64,000 nucleotides of DNA from Rhodospirillaceae bacterium (lineage in GTDB: Bacteria > Pseudomonadota > Alphaproteobacteria > GCA-2731375): the NCBI GenBank assembly GCA_018701215.1, contig JABIWH010000039.1:62001-126000 (forward strand), read 5' to 3'. The translations under genes were made by a program, and so were the position numbers. This document shows, in pieces, positions 52,243 through 62,250 of this stretch. Within the stretch, counting starts at the first letter, position 1. Each line of letters opens with the position of its first letter. A model generated the notes under the pieces. That model searched no databases, was not told the origin of the DNA, and saw only the letters and a list, made by a program, of their open reading frames with translations.

Positions 52243-54336
52243 ATGACGGGGCTGGGAATTTTCTTTGCATTTTGTGGCATTGCGGGTGCCATTGCCCTGG
52301 TGCTTGCTTGCAAAACGACCGACCGCCGCGCCCAGCAGGCTGAGGTGCAAACGCAGATCATCGACCATGATACTGATTTCGTGGATGCATTACCGATCGC
52401 GGTTGCCCTTTTTGATGCCGGCGACCGCTTGCGGCAGATCAACGGCGAATTGTTGCAACTGCTGCCCATGGTGCATGCGCTTAATCACCAAAGCATCAGC
52501 CGGCTTGAATTTTTCCGAGCTCTGGCTGAGGAAGGCATTTTTGTCGATGCCGCCGGCCAGGTGTCTGATTTCCTGGCGGATGTCGCCGCGCGGGCTCTGC
52601 CGCGGCACATCGAATGGGAAGTCAGCCTGACCGATGGCCGCAGCCTGCATTTCACCGAGCGCGCCATGGAAAGTGGTGGACGCTTGTTGAGTTGCGCCGA
52701 TATCACCGCACAAAAACAGCAAAGCTGGGCCTTGGACGAGAAATCCCAGTTATTGAATACATCCCTGGAAAGCATCGACCAGGGGGTTTTGGTGCTTGCT
52801 CCCGATGGCTCTTTGTTGACCTGGAATGAGCGGTATTTTGGTTTGGCTGGGGTCACATCGGAAATTGCCAAAGTCGGCCTGTCGGCGGAAGGGTTATGCC
52901 AGTATTTTGCGGATTGTGGCCTCTATGGACAGGTGAGCGCCGATACCGTGACGGAACGGGTCAAGGCCGTCATGTCGTGCGATCCTCCACAGCTTGAGAT
53001 GGCGGGCCGAGGGGGGCAGGTCCTGGATGTGCGCCGCACCAGGATGCCGGATGGCGGCGTGACCATCACCATCACCGACGTAACGGAAGCCCGGCGAGAT
53101 CAGGAAGATTTGCGCCGGCGTTCGTCGGAACTGGAAGCGATTTTCGGCAATCTCGATTTTGGTATTGCGTTCGTGGATGACGAAGGAGATATCGTTGCCC
53201 TGAACGAAAAGCTATTGGAACTGCAGGCGCTGGACCCAGATGAGGTTGCCAACTGCCGCAAACTTAGCGACGTGATTTATCTGCTTGCCCGGAACGGAGA
53301 ACTGGGCGAAGGGAATGTCGATGAGCTGGTCGAGGCGCATGTGAAGATGGCGTTCGGCGCGGTGCCGAATAATTATCAACGTTTCCGTCCCAATGGAACG
53401 ATTTTGAACTTCCGTTCCCACGCCATGCCGGGCGGCGGTTTCCTGGTGCTTTGCCAGGACGTAACCGCACAACAGCAGTCAGAGCAGGCCCTGCGCGTGG
53501 CTAAGGAACAGGCGGAACTGGCCAACCGCGCGAAGTCGGAATTCCTGGCCAATACATCGCACGAATTGCGCACGCCGTTGAACGCCATCATTGGCTTTTC
53601 CGAAATCCTCATGGGGGAATTGTTCGGGCCGCTGAATTCGCCCCGCTATGTAGAATATTCACGGGATATCAATGAAAGCGGCCAGCATCTGTTATCCATC
53701 ATCAATGATCTGCTCGACCTGGCCAAGGTCGAAGCGGGGCATTTCGAGCTGGCGGAAGAACAGTTCCTGCTCTCCGATATGGTTGCGGCCACCTCGCGTT
53801 TGACCCAGGAACGCGCCCACCAGGGCCAGGTCAGGGTTGTCGCGGAAATCGATCCCTTGATCGATTTGGTACGGGCCGATCAACGGGCCTTGAAGCAAAT
53901 CGTTCTCAACCTTCTATCCAACGCCATTAAGTTCACGCCCGAGGGCGGCCAGGTCACCATTGGCTCGGGGCGCAGCCGGGATGACGACAGCGGTGCGGAA
54001 TGGATCGAGCTATCTGTCACGGACACGGGCATTGGCATGAAGGACGAGGATATTCCCTTTGCCCTGACGCCCTTCGCACAGCTGGATGGATCGTTCACCC
54101 GGCGTTTCGAGGGCACGGGCCTTGGTCTGCCTCTGGCGCGGCATCTGTGCGAGCTGCATGGCGGCACATTGGCGATCACCTCCGTCCTGGGCAAAGGCAC
54201 CACCGTGACCATGCTGCTGCCCGCCGACCGCCTGTTAGGTAGCCGTGACGATGCCCGCAAGGAATTGACCTCGGCCAGCGGCCCGACCGGTGAACAGGGC
54301 GAACTTTTGGATTTAGTCGCCGCGAAAGTCGGGTGA
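52243..54336 (+). CDS. PAS-domain hybrid-free sensor histidine kinase
   Basis: A 697-residue kinase. One N-terminal hydrophobic segment (residues 3-23) anchors it, and three PAS_7-like domains follow (about 45-155, 160-285, 290-410). HisKA has His440 in TSHELRTPLNAIIGFSEIL, and HATPase has NLLSNAIKFTPEGG, DTGIGMKDED and GTGLGLPLARHLC. There is no receiver domain and no adjacent response regulator, so it is an orphan kinase. ATG 52243 has a GAGGGGAA upstream. It ends overlapping the convergent crotonase gene by 24 bp. Confidence 0.93.
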   Translation: MTGLGIFFAFCGIAGAIALVLACKTTDRRAQQAEVQTQIIDHDTDFVDALPIAVALFDAGDRLRQINGELLQLLPMVHALNHQSISRLEFFRALAEEGIFVDAAGQVSDFLADVAARALPRHIEWEVSLTDGRSLHFTERAMESGGRLLSCADITAQKQQSWALDEKSQLLNTSLESIDQGVLVLAPDGSLLTWNERYFGLAGVTSEIAKVGLSAEGLCQYFADCGLYGQVSADTVTERVKAVMSCDPPQLEMAGRGGQVLDVRRTRMPDGGVTITITDVTEARRDQEDLRRRSSELEAIFGNLDFGIAFVDDEGDIVALNEKLLELQALDPDEVANCRKLSDVIYLLARNGELGEGNVDELVEAHVKMAFGAVPNNYQRFRPNGTILNFRSHAMPGGGFLVLCQDVTAQQQSEQALRVAKEQAELANRAKSEFLANTSHELRTPLNAIIGFSEILMGELFGPLNSPRYVEYSRDINESGQHLLSIINDLLDLAKVEAGHFELAEEQFLLSDMVAATSRLTQERAHQGQVRVVAEIDPLIDLVRADQRALKQIVLNLLSNAIKFTPEGGQVTIGSGRSRDDDSGAEWIELSVTDTGIGMKDEDIPFALTPFAQLDGSFTRRFEGTGLGLPLARHLCELHGGTLAITSVLGKGTTVTMLLPADRLLGSRDDARKELTSASGPTGEQGELLDLVAAKVG

Positions 54337-55095
54337 GCGTTTCTCGATAAAAGCATTCATCCCCTCGAACCTGTCGTTGGAGGCGAAACAGCGCGCGTGC
54401 GCCGCGACCTCTGCCTCGCGGGCGGCTTCGAACGCCATTTCCAGGGATGCATTCAGGGCGCATTTGGTTTCGTGCAAGGCTACGGGACTGTAACCGGCCA
54501 TCAACTCGGCCAACCGGGCGGTTTCGGCCACCAGGGCGTCCTTGGCCACCAGATGGGTCACCAGGCCCAGTTGATAGGCCCGAGGGGCATCGAACAATTC
54601 GCCGGTCAGACAGATCGCGCGGGCATTGGCCGAACCGATCAGGCGGTCTAACAAGATGGTGCCCCCGGTGCCGGGAAAGATACCCAGTTTGATTTCCGGA
54701 TAGCCAAAGGTCGCGCCTTCGGCCGCCACGCGGATATCGCAGGCCATGGCCAGCAACATTCCACCGCCCAGGGCATAGCCGTTGATCGAGGCGATAACGG
54801 GCTGCGGTATGTGGCGCAGCAGGTCATAGACATGCATGCCCAGATAGGAACGCTCGCTGCTCATGGCGCCCTTAATGTCCGCCATCTCCTTGATATCGGC
54901 GCCGGCGACAAAGGCCCGTTCGCCCGCGCCCTTGATAACGACGACGCGGATTTCCCGGTTTTTGGCGATGGCGAGCAGGCAAGCGGTCAAGTCCTTAAAG
55001 ACCTGGATATTCAGGGCGTTCAGGGCATCGGGCCTGTTCATGATAATGGTCGCGATGGGTCCGTTGTTTTCCTGTAGAATAGTTTCGAACTGCAT
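54313..55095 (-). CDS. Enoyl-CoA hydratase (crotonase)
   Basis: A 260-residue enzyme with the full hydratase signature: NRPDALNALN, GERAFVAGADIKEM, INGYALGGGMLLAMACDIRVAAEGATFGYPEIKLGIFPGTGG, carrying both catalytic Glu positions (FGYPE and the later LTGE region). It hydrates trans-2-enoyl-CoA in fatty acid or amino acid breakdown. It is divergent from the hotdog thioesterase 45 bp away, a plausible pairing of acyl-CoA handling. It is the clearest true hydratase among the five crotonases here. Confidence 0.92.
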   Translation of the reverse strand: MQFETILQENNGPIATIIMNRPDALNALNIQVFKDLTACLLAIAKNREIRVVVIKGAGERAFVAGADIKEMADIKGAMSSERSYLGMHVYDLLRHIPQPVIASINGYALGGGMLLAMACDIRVAAEGATFGYPEIKLGIFPGTGGTILLDRLIGSANARAICLTGELFDAPRAYQLGLVTHLVAKDALVAETARLAELMAGYSPVALHETKCALNASLEMAFEAAREAEVAAHARCFASNDRFEGMNAFIEKRSPDFRGD

Positions 55096-55139
55096 GTCCC
55101 ATGCTCCTTGTACCAGGAAAGTCGGTGAATTTGTCCCCC

Positions 55140-55550
55140 ATGCCTATTGAAGCTGTAGCGTATAATCAACCACCTAGCCTACGGGTACGGAATATTGAAC
55201 GCGGCGTCGGTGCCGCCACCGCCACATTCAGGGCCGGGCCGGATCACCTGAATTTGAAGGGTATGCTCCATGGCGGCATCATTGCCGGCCTGATGGATGC
55301 CATCATGGCGATCGCGGCGGGCTCGCACCCCGATCCTAAAAAGCGGCAATTTTCCATCACCTTAAGCTTGGCCATAAATTTTGTTGGCGCCGCCGGTGAC
55401 GAGGAACTTTTCCTCAGCGCGCAAACCACGGGCGGCGGCAAGCGCACGGCATTTCTGGAGGCCAGGATCAACAATGCCGGCGGCGATCCCATCGCCACCG
55501 CCCAGGCAACGTTTAAGCTGCTGCCGCCCGGTTCGGAAGTTAAGGAATAG
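55140..55550 (+). CDS. PaaI-type hotdog thioesterase
   Basis: A 136-residue hotdog protein with the core GMLHGGIIAGLMDAIMAIAAG (His/Gly then Asp active-site segment) and the tail EARINNAGGDPIATAQATFKLL. It is an acyl-CoA thioesterase of the PaaI/acyl-CoA-binding family. ATG 55140 is a guess; GTG 55122 (AGGAAAG upstream) or ATG 55101 are alternatives. It is divergent from the crotonase gene. Confidence 0.83.
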   Translation: MPIEAVAYNQPPSLRVRNIERGVGAATATFRAGPDHLNLKGMLHGGIIAGLMDAIMAIAAGSHPDPKKRQFSITLSLAINFVGAAGDEELFLSAQTTGGGKRTAFLEARINNAGGDPIATAQATFKLLPPGSEVKE

Positions 55551-55562
55551 TCCGAAAGTGCT

Positions 55563-57047
55563 CTATTTAGCGGGCCAGATACCGTCGTCGTCGATGGGAT
55601 AGATGGCCCGGTCCAGTTTCGTATATTCGAAGCGTTTCAGGTTGGATGCGCAGACGCCGGGTGTGTCCACGTAGATCTCGCCCTTCGCGAAAGTCTGAAA
55701 ATGCGCCTGCCAGGCGATGGCGGATTTGACCACGATGATCTGCTGCATCTCGGCGGCGATGCCGGCCGCCGCTAGATGATCGGCATCGAAGGGCATGGCC
55801 TTGGCCTCGGTCAACATCACGCTAACACCGTCGGCCTGGATCACCGCGACCTCGCCCAAATCGATCCACTGCCCGGTCATATAGTCGCCCCGGCGCTGAT
55901 AGCGGACCGCTTCCTGAAAGATGATTTCGCCGACCAGGGGCATGGGCGGGCCATGCAGGTCATCGGATTTGCCGCCGACATTGCCGCTGAACACCGCACC
56001 GACGCCCAGCGCCTTGGCCGCCCGCACCGCCGCGCCGTCGCACAGTACGATAACCGCCTTGCGGGCGGATTGGTCGATCAATTCGGCCAGAATAGTGGTG
56101 CCGTCGCCAGGCGCGCCGCCGCCCGCGTTGTCGGCCACATCGACCAGAATGATTGGCCCCTCGGGCGCGGCCATGGCGCTGCGTACCGCGTCTTCCACCT
56201 TGACCAGACCGGCATCGAAATCGCCGCGCTGGCGCCATATGGTCATGGCAAGATCATCGGCGATCCGCGTGGCATGGCCATGATCATCGCCCTGTACCAG
56301 GACGCCTACGCCTAGGTGCGCCACATCCGCATACGGAAAGCCCCAGGCGATTGAAGCTGACCAGATGCCGCCCCAAGTTTCCATATCGAGCATTTTCGCC
56401 ATGATCCCGGCCGCCGGTTCCGAGCCCGTGCCCTGAACCTGGGGCGGCGGGGCAAAGGGCAGCTTGCGCAGGATCTTTGCCGGGCGCCGGGTGCTCCACA
56501 ACATCCGATGCAGGATCTGGGCCGCTTCCGCCCCCCGCGCGCCCATGTCGTTATGGGGATAGGTGTCATAGCCGACCAGGGCGTCTGCCTGTGCGATCAG
56601 GCCTTCGGATAGGTTGGCATGCAGATCGAACGTCGCCACCATGGGCGTACCGGGGGGCAGCTTTGAACGTATTGCGGCAAGGAACCGCGCATCCGTCTCC
56701 GTTGTGCCTTCCGCCACGCAGGCGCCATGCAAATGTACCAGAACGCCGTCGATTTCACCGGCGCCCTCCAATAGTTCCAAGGTGCGCGCGACCAGGGCCT
56801 GGAAGGCTTCCGCCGTGACCAGTCCCGACGGCACGGCGCCGGCGAACAGGCCCGGTATCAGATTCAAGTCCAGCTCCATGGCGGCGGTCATGGCACCGCC
56901 GACTTCCGTATTGGTATCGGCAAACAGCGCAAACATCTCGTCGCCCTCGCCATACTGATAGGCCTGGAAATCGTCCAATCCCGTCCGTCCGTGGGCGAAG
57001 GTGTTGGTTTCGTGCCACATGCCGGTAATGAATATGCGTTTTGCCAT
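55563..57047 (-). CDS. M81-family metallopeptidase (MlrC-like)
   Basis: A 494-residue protein of the MlrC family. The N-terminal metal site WHETNTF (residues 11-17), HGACVAEGT and FDLHANLSEGL are the conserved zinc/active-site stretches, with DVADNAGGGAPGDGT further on. MlrC cleaves linear microcystin peptides, but most relatives have unknown amide substrates. It is 3 bp downstream of an MFS transporter gene in the same operon, suggesting uptake followed by hydrolysis of a peptide-like or amide compound (inference). Confidence 0.9.
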   Translation of the reverse strand: MAKRIFITGMWHETNTFAHGRTGLDDFQAYQYGEGDEMFALFADTNTEVGGAMTAAMELDLNLIPGLFAGAVPSGLVTAEAFQALVARTLELLEGAGEIDGVLVHLHGACVAEGTTETDARFLAAIRSKLPPGTPMVATFDLHANLSEGLIAQADALVGYDTYPHNDMGARGAEAAQILHRMLWSTRRPAKILRKLPFAPPPQVQGTGSEPAAGIMAKMLDMETWGGIWSASIAWGFPYADVAHLGVGVLVQGDDHGHATRIADDLAMTIWRQRGDFDAGLVKVEDAVRSAMAAPEGPIILVDVADNAGGGAPGDGTTILAELIDQSARKAVIVLCDGAAVRAAKALGVGAVFSGNVGGKSDDLHGPPMPLVGEIIFQEAVRYQRRGDYMTGQWIDLGEVAVIQADGVSVMLTEAKAMPFDADHLAAAGIAAEMQQIIVVKSAIAWQAHFQTFAKGEIYVDTPGVCASNLKRFEYTKLDRAIYPIDDDGIWPAK

Positions 57048-57050
57048 GCT

Positions 57051-58250
57051 CTATTTATCGCGTGTTTTTGGGCCGTCTGACAAGTTCATGCGCTCACCGT
57101 CCCAGACCCTGGCCAAAAGCAGCGCCGCCAGCAGCGAGGCGAAGGCAATCCCCGCCATGAAGAAAAAGGCGCCGTTGGCAAAGGTCTGATACAACCAGCC
57201 GGCCCCCGCCATGACGATGCCGACGGCGATCCCCGCGCCCACCGCACCATGCAGACTTTGCGCCGTGGCCGACATCTCCTCGGGCGCGGCGCGGGCGATG
57301 AAGTGCATGGCGCCCAGATGCGCGGCGCCAAAGGTGAAGGCGTGTAAGCCTTGGGTCAGCAAGGCCAGTCCAAGGGAATCCGACAGGCCCATGGCGCTCC
57401 AGCGCACGATACCGGCAGCGGCACCCAGGGCCAGCAAGTTGGCCGCGCCGAAGCGGGAAAGCAGGCGGTTACCCAGCCAGAACAGAATGATTTCCGCCAC
57501 CACGCCCTCGGCCCACAGGGCACCGATCAGGGTGTCGGAGAAGCCGACACTGCGCCAATGCAGGGTGGCAAAGCCATACAGCACCGCATGGGAGGCACTG
57601 CTCAAGCCGCCCGCCAACAGGAACAGTAGGAACACCGGTTGGCGCAACAGCTGTAGCATGGTGCCGGAGGTGCGTTCTGGCGCCGGTGTCTGCTTTTCGA
57701 TTTCCGTGGGCAGCAGTGCGCAAGCCAACAATACAATAAGCAGCAGGCCCAAAATGGCCCACAGCACCGACCAGGAGCCGAAGACCGCAAGCATGGGACC
57801 GCCCGCGAAAGACGTGACTATGAACGTGATCGAGCCCCAGATCCGCAACCGGCCATAATCCAGGCCCAGGCGGTAGACCGCGCCCAGAACCACGGTTTCA
57901 CCCAGGGGCATGATCGAGGAAAAGGCCACCGAGGCGATCAGATTGACAGCCAACAAGCCCCAGAACCCTTCCGCATACAGAAAACAGGAAAATGCCAACA
58001 TGGCGACAAAGGTCAGGATCAGCAGAGGCCGCCGCCGCTCGCCTCGGCGGTCCGCCATTTGCGCGATCAGCGGATTGGCCAGCACCCGCAACCACAGTCC
58101 GGCGGAAAGCAGCAGGCCGATTTCCGTCGCCGTCAGGCCGCGTGCCTTCAGGAACACCGGCCAGAATGGCGCCATGATGCCGACCACCGCGAAGACGGCG
58201 CCGAAATAGAACGATAGCCGCCAAGCCCGAAACGTCGTTGTGCCCATCAA
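57051..58250 (-). CDS. MFS transporter (PPP/HcaT-like family)
   Basis: A 399-residue, 12-helix major facilitator. The PPP-type pattern includes PFWPVFLKARGLTATEIGLLLS near residue 25, QMADRRGERRRPLL in the loop 2-3 region, and the HAFTFGAAHLGAMHFI segment, as in 3-phenylpropionate/nucleoside-type permeases such as HcaT. Its substrate may be an aromatic acid or a small amide; the downstream MlrC gene favours the latter by context only. It is divergent from a crotonase gene. Confidence 0.88.
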   Translation of the reverse strand: MMGTTTFRAWRLSFYFGAVFAVVGIMAPFWPVFLKARGLTATEIGLLLSAGLWLRVLANPLIAQMADRRGERRRPLLILTFVAMLAFSCFLYAEGFWGLLAVNLIASVAFSSIMPLGETVVLGAVYRLGLDYGRLRIWGSITFIVTSFAGGPMLAVFGSWSVLWAILGLLLIVLLACALLPTEIEKQTPAPERTSGTMLQLLRQPVFLLFLLAGGLSSASHAVLYGFATLHWRSVGFSDTLIGALWAEGVVAEIILFWLGNRLLSRFGAANLLALGAAAGIVRWSAMGLSDSLGLALLTQGLHAFTFGAAHLGAMHFIARAAPEEMSATAQSLHGAVGAGIAVGIVMAGAGWLYQTFANGAFFFMAGIAFASLLAALLLARVWDGERMNLSDGPKTRDK

Positions 58251-58342
58251 ATCTAGCTAGCCTATTTTACCCATCGCGGACATTGCCAGCCATGGGGCGG
58301 AATGTAACCATTGGGCAATTCTGCTGAATGGAGGAAATATCA

Positions 58343-59137
58343 ATGAACTACGATGAATATACCTGTTTTGCGGCCAGCCGACAGGGCCGTGTTCTAACCC
58401 TGACCATGAACAAACCCGACACCCTGAATGCGGTCAACAAGGCCATGCATGACGAGCTGGGCACGATTTTTTATGATGTTCAGCTGGATGACGAAACGGA
58501 CGTCATCGTTCTGACCGGGGCTGGGCGGGCGTTCTCCGCCGGCGGCGATCTGGCCATGATGAAGCGTATCGCCGATGGCTCGGACGAACCCATGCTGCGC
58601 TTGGTCGATGCCAAGCGGATCATCTATTCCCTGCTTGATCTGGAGAAACCTATCATCGCCGCCGTCAACGGCCATGCCATGGGCCTGGGCGCCAACATCG
58701 CCCTGATGTGCGACACCATCTTCATGTCGTCGGCGGCCAGGATCGCCGATCCCCATGTCAAGGTCGGCGTGGTCGCGGGTGACGGCGGCTGCGTGATCTG
58801 GCCGCAATTGATTGGCTATGCCAAAGCCAAGGAATTCCTCATGACCGGCGATCCCCTGGGCGCGGAGGAGGCGGAGCGTATCGGCCTGATCAATCATGTG
58901 ACAGCGCCCGAGGACACCCTGGCCGAGGCGCAGGCCTTTGCGCACCGTTTGGCCAACGGCGCCACGGCGGCGATCCGTTGGACCAAGGTCTCCGCCAACA
59001 TCGGTCTGAAGCAACTGGCCCATTCGATCATGGATACGTCGTTGGCCTATGAATGGCTGACGTTTTCGGCGGATGACCACAAGGAGGCGATCAACGCTTT
59101 TCTGGAAAAACGCGAGCCGGCCTTTACCGATACTTGA
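58343..59137 (+). CDS. Enoyl-CoA hydratase/isomerase family protein (crotonase)
   Basis: A 264-residue crotonase. ATG 58343 has GGAGGAA 7 nt upstream and is preferred over the 58328 ATG. Oxyanion-hole segments are GRAFSAGGDLAMM and VNGHAMGLGANIALMCD; the DPHVKVGVVAGDGG stretch has His where hydratases have the first Glu (E-x-K-L-G), so hydration is doubtful and another crotonase activity is likely. It precedes the second GST gene by 63 bp. Confidence 0.85.
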   Translation: MNYDEYTCFAASRQGRVLTLTMNKPDTLNAVNKAMHDELGTIFYDVQLDDETDVIVLTGAGRAFSAGGDLAMMKRIADGSDEPMLRLVDAKRIIYSLLDLEKPIIAAVNGHAMGLGANIALMCDTIFMSSAARIADPHVKVGVVAGDGGCVIWPQLIGYAKAKEFLMTGDPLGAEEAERIGLINHVTAPEDTLAEAQAFAHRLANGATAAIRWTKVSANIGLKQLAHSIMDTSLAYEWLTFSADDHKEAINAFLEKREPAFTDT

Positions 59138-59199
59138 TCCGGGTATGCCCAACACCTCATAGTGGCGCCTGAACTGATGAATGAAGTGGGAGGGGCGTT

Positions 59200-59817
59200 A
59201 TGTTGAAGGTTTATGGCCGTAATAATTCGGTCAACGTGCAAAAGGTCATGTGGGTGATCGGCGAACTGGGCCTGGCGTCTGAGCGCCTGGATGTGGGCGG
59301 CGCCTTTGGCCAGAATGATCAGGATTGGTACCTGGCCATGAACCCCATGGGCCGGGTGCCGGTGCTGGATGATGACGGCTATATCCTGTGGGAAAGCCAT
59401 TCCATCATCCGCTACCTGGCCCAAAAGCATGATAGTGATTTGTATACCGGCGATGCCCAGGCCCGCGGCGACATGGATAAATGGCTGGATTGGCAGATTG
59501 GTTTTATGCAACCAGCCATTACGCCGGTATTCTGGGGTCTGATCCGTACGGCGGAGGCAGATAGGGACATGGCCGCCATTCAGGCTGCGTCATTGGAAAC
59601 GGCCAAGCTGATCGGCATCCTGAATGACCATTTGCAAGGACGCGATTTCATGGCCGGTGGGCAATTCAGTATTGCCGACGTACCCGTGGGCGCCATGACC
59701 TATCGCTGGTATGGCCTGGATGTGGAGCATCCCGACTATCCGAACCTGCGCGCCTGGTACGAACGCCTGACCCAGCGCCCGGCCTACCAGGAACATGTGA
59801 TGTTGCCGATTACCTAG
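59200..59817 (+). CDS. Glutathione S-transferase family protein
   Basis: A 205-residue GST of the theta/beta-like type. LKVYGRNNSVNVQKVMWVIGEL has Ser/Asn rather than Cys near the active site (residues 8-11), so this copy is not thiol-dependent. MGRVPVLDDDGY and WESHSIIRYL complete the thioredoxin domain; the C-terminal domain has FMAGGQFSIADVPVG. A GGGAGGGG lies 7 nt before the ATG. It is a second, ordinary GST that contrasts with the TGA-bearing one at 41811. Confidence 0.9.
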   Translation: MLKVYGRNNSVNVQKVMWVIGELGLASERLDVGGAFGQNDQDWYLAMNPMGRVPVLDDDGYILWESHSIIRYLAQKHDSDLYTGDAQARGDMDKWLDWQIGFMQPAITPVFWGLIRTAEADRDMAAIQAASLETAKLIGILNDHLQGRDFMAGGQFSIADVPVGAMTYRWYGLDVEHPDYPNLRAWYERLTQRPAYQEHVMLPIT

Positions 59818-59866
59818 GCAAAGTCCGGCAGCAATAGCAGAGCGTAGAATTGCAAGAGGTGAGGTC

Positions 59867-60724
59867 ATGCCAGGTTCGATGGATGTTTGTCCGGGTGTTT
59901 TTCTTCGCCACGACCCGGTGGCCGCTTCGGTCCCGGTACTCGTTGATGTGTCTCGCAGCGGGCGCGACTATCCGCATGATTTTCGCTCGCCGATATCGTT
60001 TTCCGTTCTGCACGACAATGTCTCAATGTATGTTGAGGAACTTTGCGCCAAGGCCCCGGAAATCGGTGCGACCATGCTCTACGCTTGCTTTCCCAATACC
60101 TATATCGACACCAATCGCAGCGCAGCGGATATCGACGAACGTCAGATTGAAGGCAAGTGGCCGGGCGTCATTGAGAAAAGCGATTTTACCGAACGCGGCC
60201 TTGGCCTGATCAAGCGCCTGTCACGCTACGGCGAGGAAATGCAGGAGCGGAAATTGAGCGTCGAAGAGGTTCAGGCGCGGCTCGACAACTACCATGAACC
60301 CTATCATGTGGAACTGGCGCATATTCTCAAACGGATGAAAGCGGCACATGGCCGCGCCTTTCAGGTTTCGTGCCATTGCATGTCCGCGGTTGGTGCGCCG
60401 ACCCACGCCGATCCGGGCAAAGCGCGTGCCGACTTCAATCTTGGTGACGTTCACGGGACGACCTGCACGCCGGAATTTCTGCGCTTCGTTACGAAAACAC
60501 TCGAAGGCCTTGGCCATTCGGTCAGTGTCAATTTTCCCTACTACGGCGGTTATCTGACGCGGCGGCACAGCGATCCGGCGACGGGTATCGAGAGTATCTT
60601 CGTTGAAATCAACAAACGTATGTTCATCGACATCGAGACATTTAAGCGGACCGATGGTTTTCCTGCGGTCAAGGCGACGATGGATCATCTAATCCAAGAA
60701 ATCTGCCGCTACGCAGGCGGATAG
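59867..60724 (+). CDS. N-formylglutamate amidohydrolase family protein
   Basis: A 285-residue metal-dependent amidohydrolase. VSCHCMSAVG near residue 170 (the family's DCHSM-like metal loop, here Ser-Cys-His-Cys), DFNLGDVHGTTC, and the C-terminal PYYGGYLTRRHSDP with VEINKRMFID are typical of FGase/HutG-type proteins. It would cleave N-formylglutamate or another N-acyl amino acid. The Asp-Cys-His order is changed, so activity is not certain. GAGGTGAGG precedes the ATG. No hut genes are nearby. Confidence 0.82.
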   Translation: MPGSMDVCPGVFLRHDPVAASVPVLVDVSRSGRDYPHDFRSPISFSVLHDNVSMYVEELCAKAPEIGATMLYACFPNTYIDTNRSAADIDERQIEGKWPGVIEKSDFTERGLGLIKRLSRYGEEMQERKLSVEEVQARLDNYHEPYHVELAHILKRMKAAHGRAFQVSCHCMSAVGAPTHADPGKARADFNLGDVHGTTCTPEFLRFVTKTLEGLGHSVSVNFPYYGGYLTRRHSDPATGIESIFVEINKRMFIDIETFKRTDGFPAVKATMDHLIQEICRYAGG

Positions 60725-60749
60725 CGCCGGACGCGATTGCGGTCACCGC

Positions 60750-62240
60750 CTACTCTTTTTCGCCCAATTCCTCGATAATCTTGAACTTCTGCACCTTACC
60801 CATGGGGTTGCGGGGCAGTTCGCTGACCACTTCGACCCGGCGCGGGACCTTGAAGCCGGCCAGGCGTTCCCGGCAGAAGGCTTCCAGCTCGGCGCCGTCA
60901 ATGCTGGCGCCCTCTCTCGGCACGACCAGGGCCGTGACCAGTTCGCCCCAGCGTTGGTCGGGCAAGCCGACCACGGCGGCTTCCAGCACGGCGGGGTGCT
61001 CGTGCACGATGCGCTCAACCTCGGCTGTATAGATGTTTTCGCCGCCGGAGATGATCATGTCCTTCTTACGATCCACGATGCACAGCCGGCCATCCGTCTG
61101 CCAGATGCCGATGTCGCCGGACATCACATAGCCCCGGTGCCAGATTTCTTCCGTGGCGTCGGGGCGGCCCAAATAGCCATCGAAGTGCGTCAGGCTTTTG
61201 ACGCCCACTTCACCGGCCTCTCCCACGGCGCAGGGCTCCCCCGCCTCGTTGAAGACCGCGACCTCGTTGCCGAAGGTGGGCCAGCCGACCGAGTGCGCCA
61301 GCAAGGTATCGGCTTGTTTTACCTCGAATGTCACCCAGCCGCCCTCGGTCCAGCCATAGGCCTCGGTGATCTTGGCGTTGTGGAACATCTGCATGGCGGT
61401 TTTGGTCATGGACAGCGGCCCCGGCGCGCCGGAGGAAATCATCAGGCGGAAGGCATCAATGGGCGGTTGGCCCTGGCGGCGCCATTCTTCCTCGACCATT
61501 GTTGTCATGGACGGAACGAGAAAGGCGTGTGTGCAATGCTGGCTTAGCTCGGATAGGGCCAGATCGGCGCGAAATTCGGGCATGATGCGGATACGGGCGC
61601 CGATACATAGCGCCGCCATGGACAGCCCGGCGTAGGAGAGATGAAACAGCGGCCCCGGCACCAGCATCACCTGATCCGCCGTGATGCCGAACTCCCAGCC
61701 CCAGCGCATGATCGCCGTCAAATAATGATCGTTGGAATACAGCGCGCCCTTGGGAAACCCTGTGGTGCCGGAAGTATAGCCGACCACGCAGGCTTCCGCA
61801 CCGCGCCCCGCCTCGCCCAGTACCGGCCGCGGTACCTCTTTGGGTGTTGCAATATCCTCGACCCTGACAACCGCGATCCCCAGACGGTCCGCCGTTTCGG
61901 CGAAAGTACCACCCGTTAGGATCAGCTTGGCGTCCGAATCTTCGACCACGAAGCGGATCTCGGGTTCCGCCAGGCGGGTTGAGATCGGCACCGCCGCCAC
62001 GCCGGCCACCTGACAGGCCAGATAGACCAGGGCGGCGTCCGCCTCGTTGGGCAACAACAGGGCAACCATGCGGCCATGGCGGCCTGCGTCCGTCCCGGCC
62101 AGTGCTTCGGCCAAGGCGGCGACGCGGCACCAGGCCTGGCCATAGGTCAGGGTTGGGCCGCCGTCCAGAACCTCGATGGCGATGCGGCCAGGGTGGGACA
62201 GGGCGCGGACGGCGAAGTTTTCGGCGATGGAAAGGCGCAT
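60750..62240 (-). CDS. Acyl-CoA synthetase / AMP-dependent ligase
   Basis: A 496-residue class I adenylating enzyme: P-loop YTSGTTGFPKGA (residues 155-166), the YGWTEGG acyl/AMP motif (about 295), and the GDIGIWQTDGRLCIVDRKKDMI hinge with IYTAEVERIV. It activates a carboxylic acid to acyl-AMP and then acyl-CoA. It is 10 bp after the ketosynthase gene on the minus strand and could form part of a small biosynthetic or catabolic set with the HpaB-type hydroxylase; substrate unknown. Confidence 0.92.
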   Translation of the reverse strand: MRLSIAENFAVRALSHPGRIAIEVLDGGPTLTYGQAWCRVAALAEALAGTDAGRHGRMVALLLPNEADAALVYLACQVAGVAAVPISTRLAEPEIRFVVEDSDAKLILTGGTFAETADRLGIAVVRVEDIATPKEVPRPVLGEAGRGAEACVVGYTSGTTGFPKGALYSNDHYLTAIMRWGWEFGITADQVMLVPGPLFHLSYAGLSMAALCIGARIRIMPEFRADLALSELSQHCTHAFLVPSMTTMVEEEWRRQGQPPIDAFRLMISSGAPGPLSMTKTAMQMFHNAKITEAYGWTEGGWVTFEVKQADTLLAHSVGWPTFGNEVAVFNEAGEPCAVGEAGEVGVKSLTHFDGYLGRPDATEEIWHRGYVMSGDIGIWQTDGRLCIVDRKKDMIISGGENIYTAEVERIVHEHPAVLEAAVVGLPDQRWGELVTALVVPREGASIDGAELEAFCRERLAGFKVPRRVEVVSELPRNPMGKVQKFKIIEELGEKE

Positions 62241-62250
62241 CTGACGCCTC

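Noticed and set aside
59200..59817. Second GST as another selenoprotein candidate
   Set aside because: The frame is continuous and the active-site region carries Ser/Asn with no in-frame TGA.
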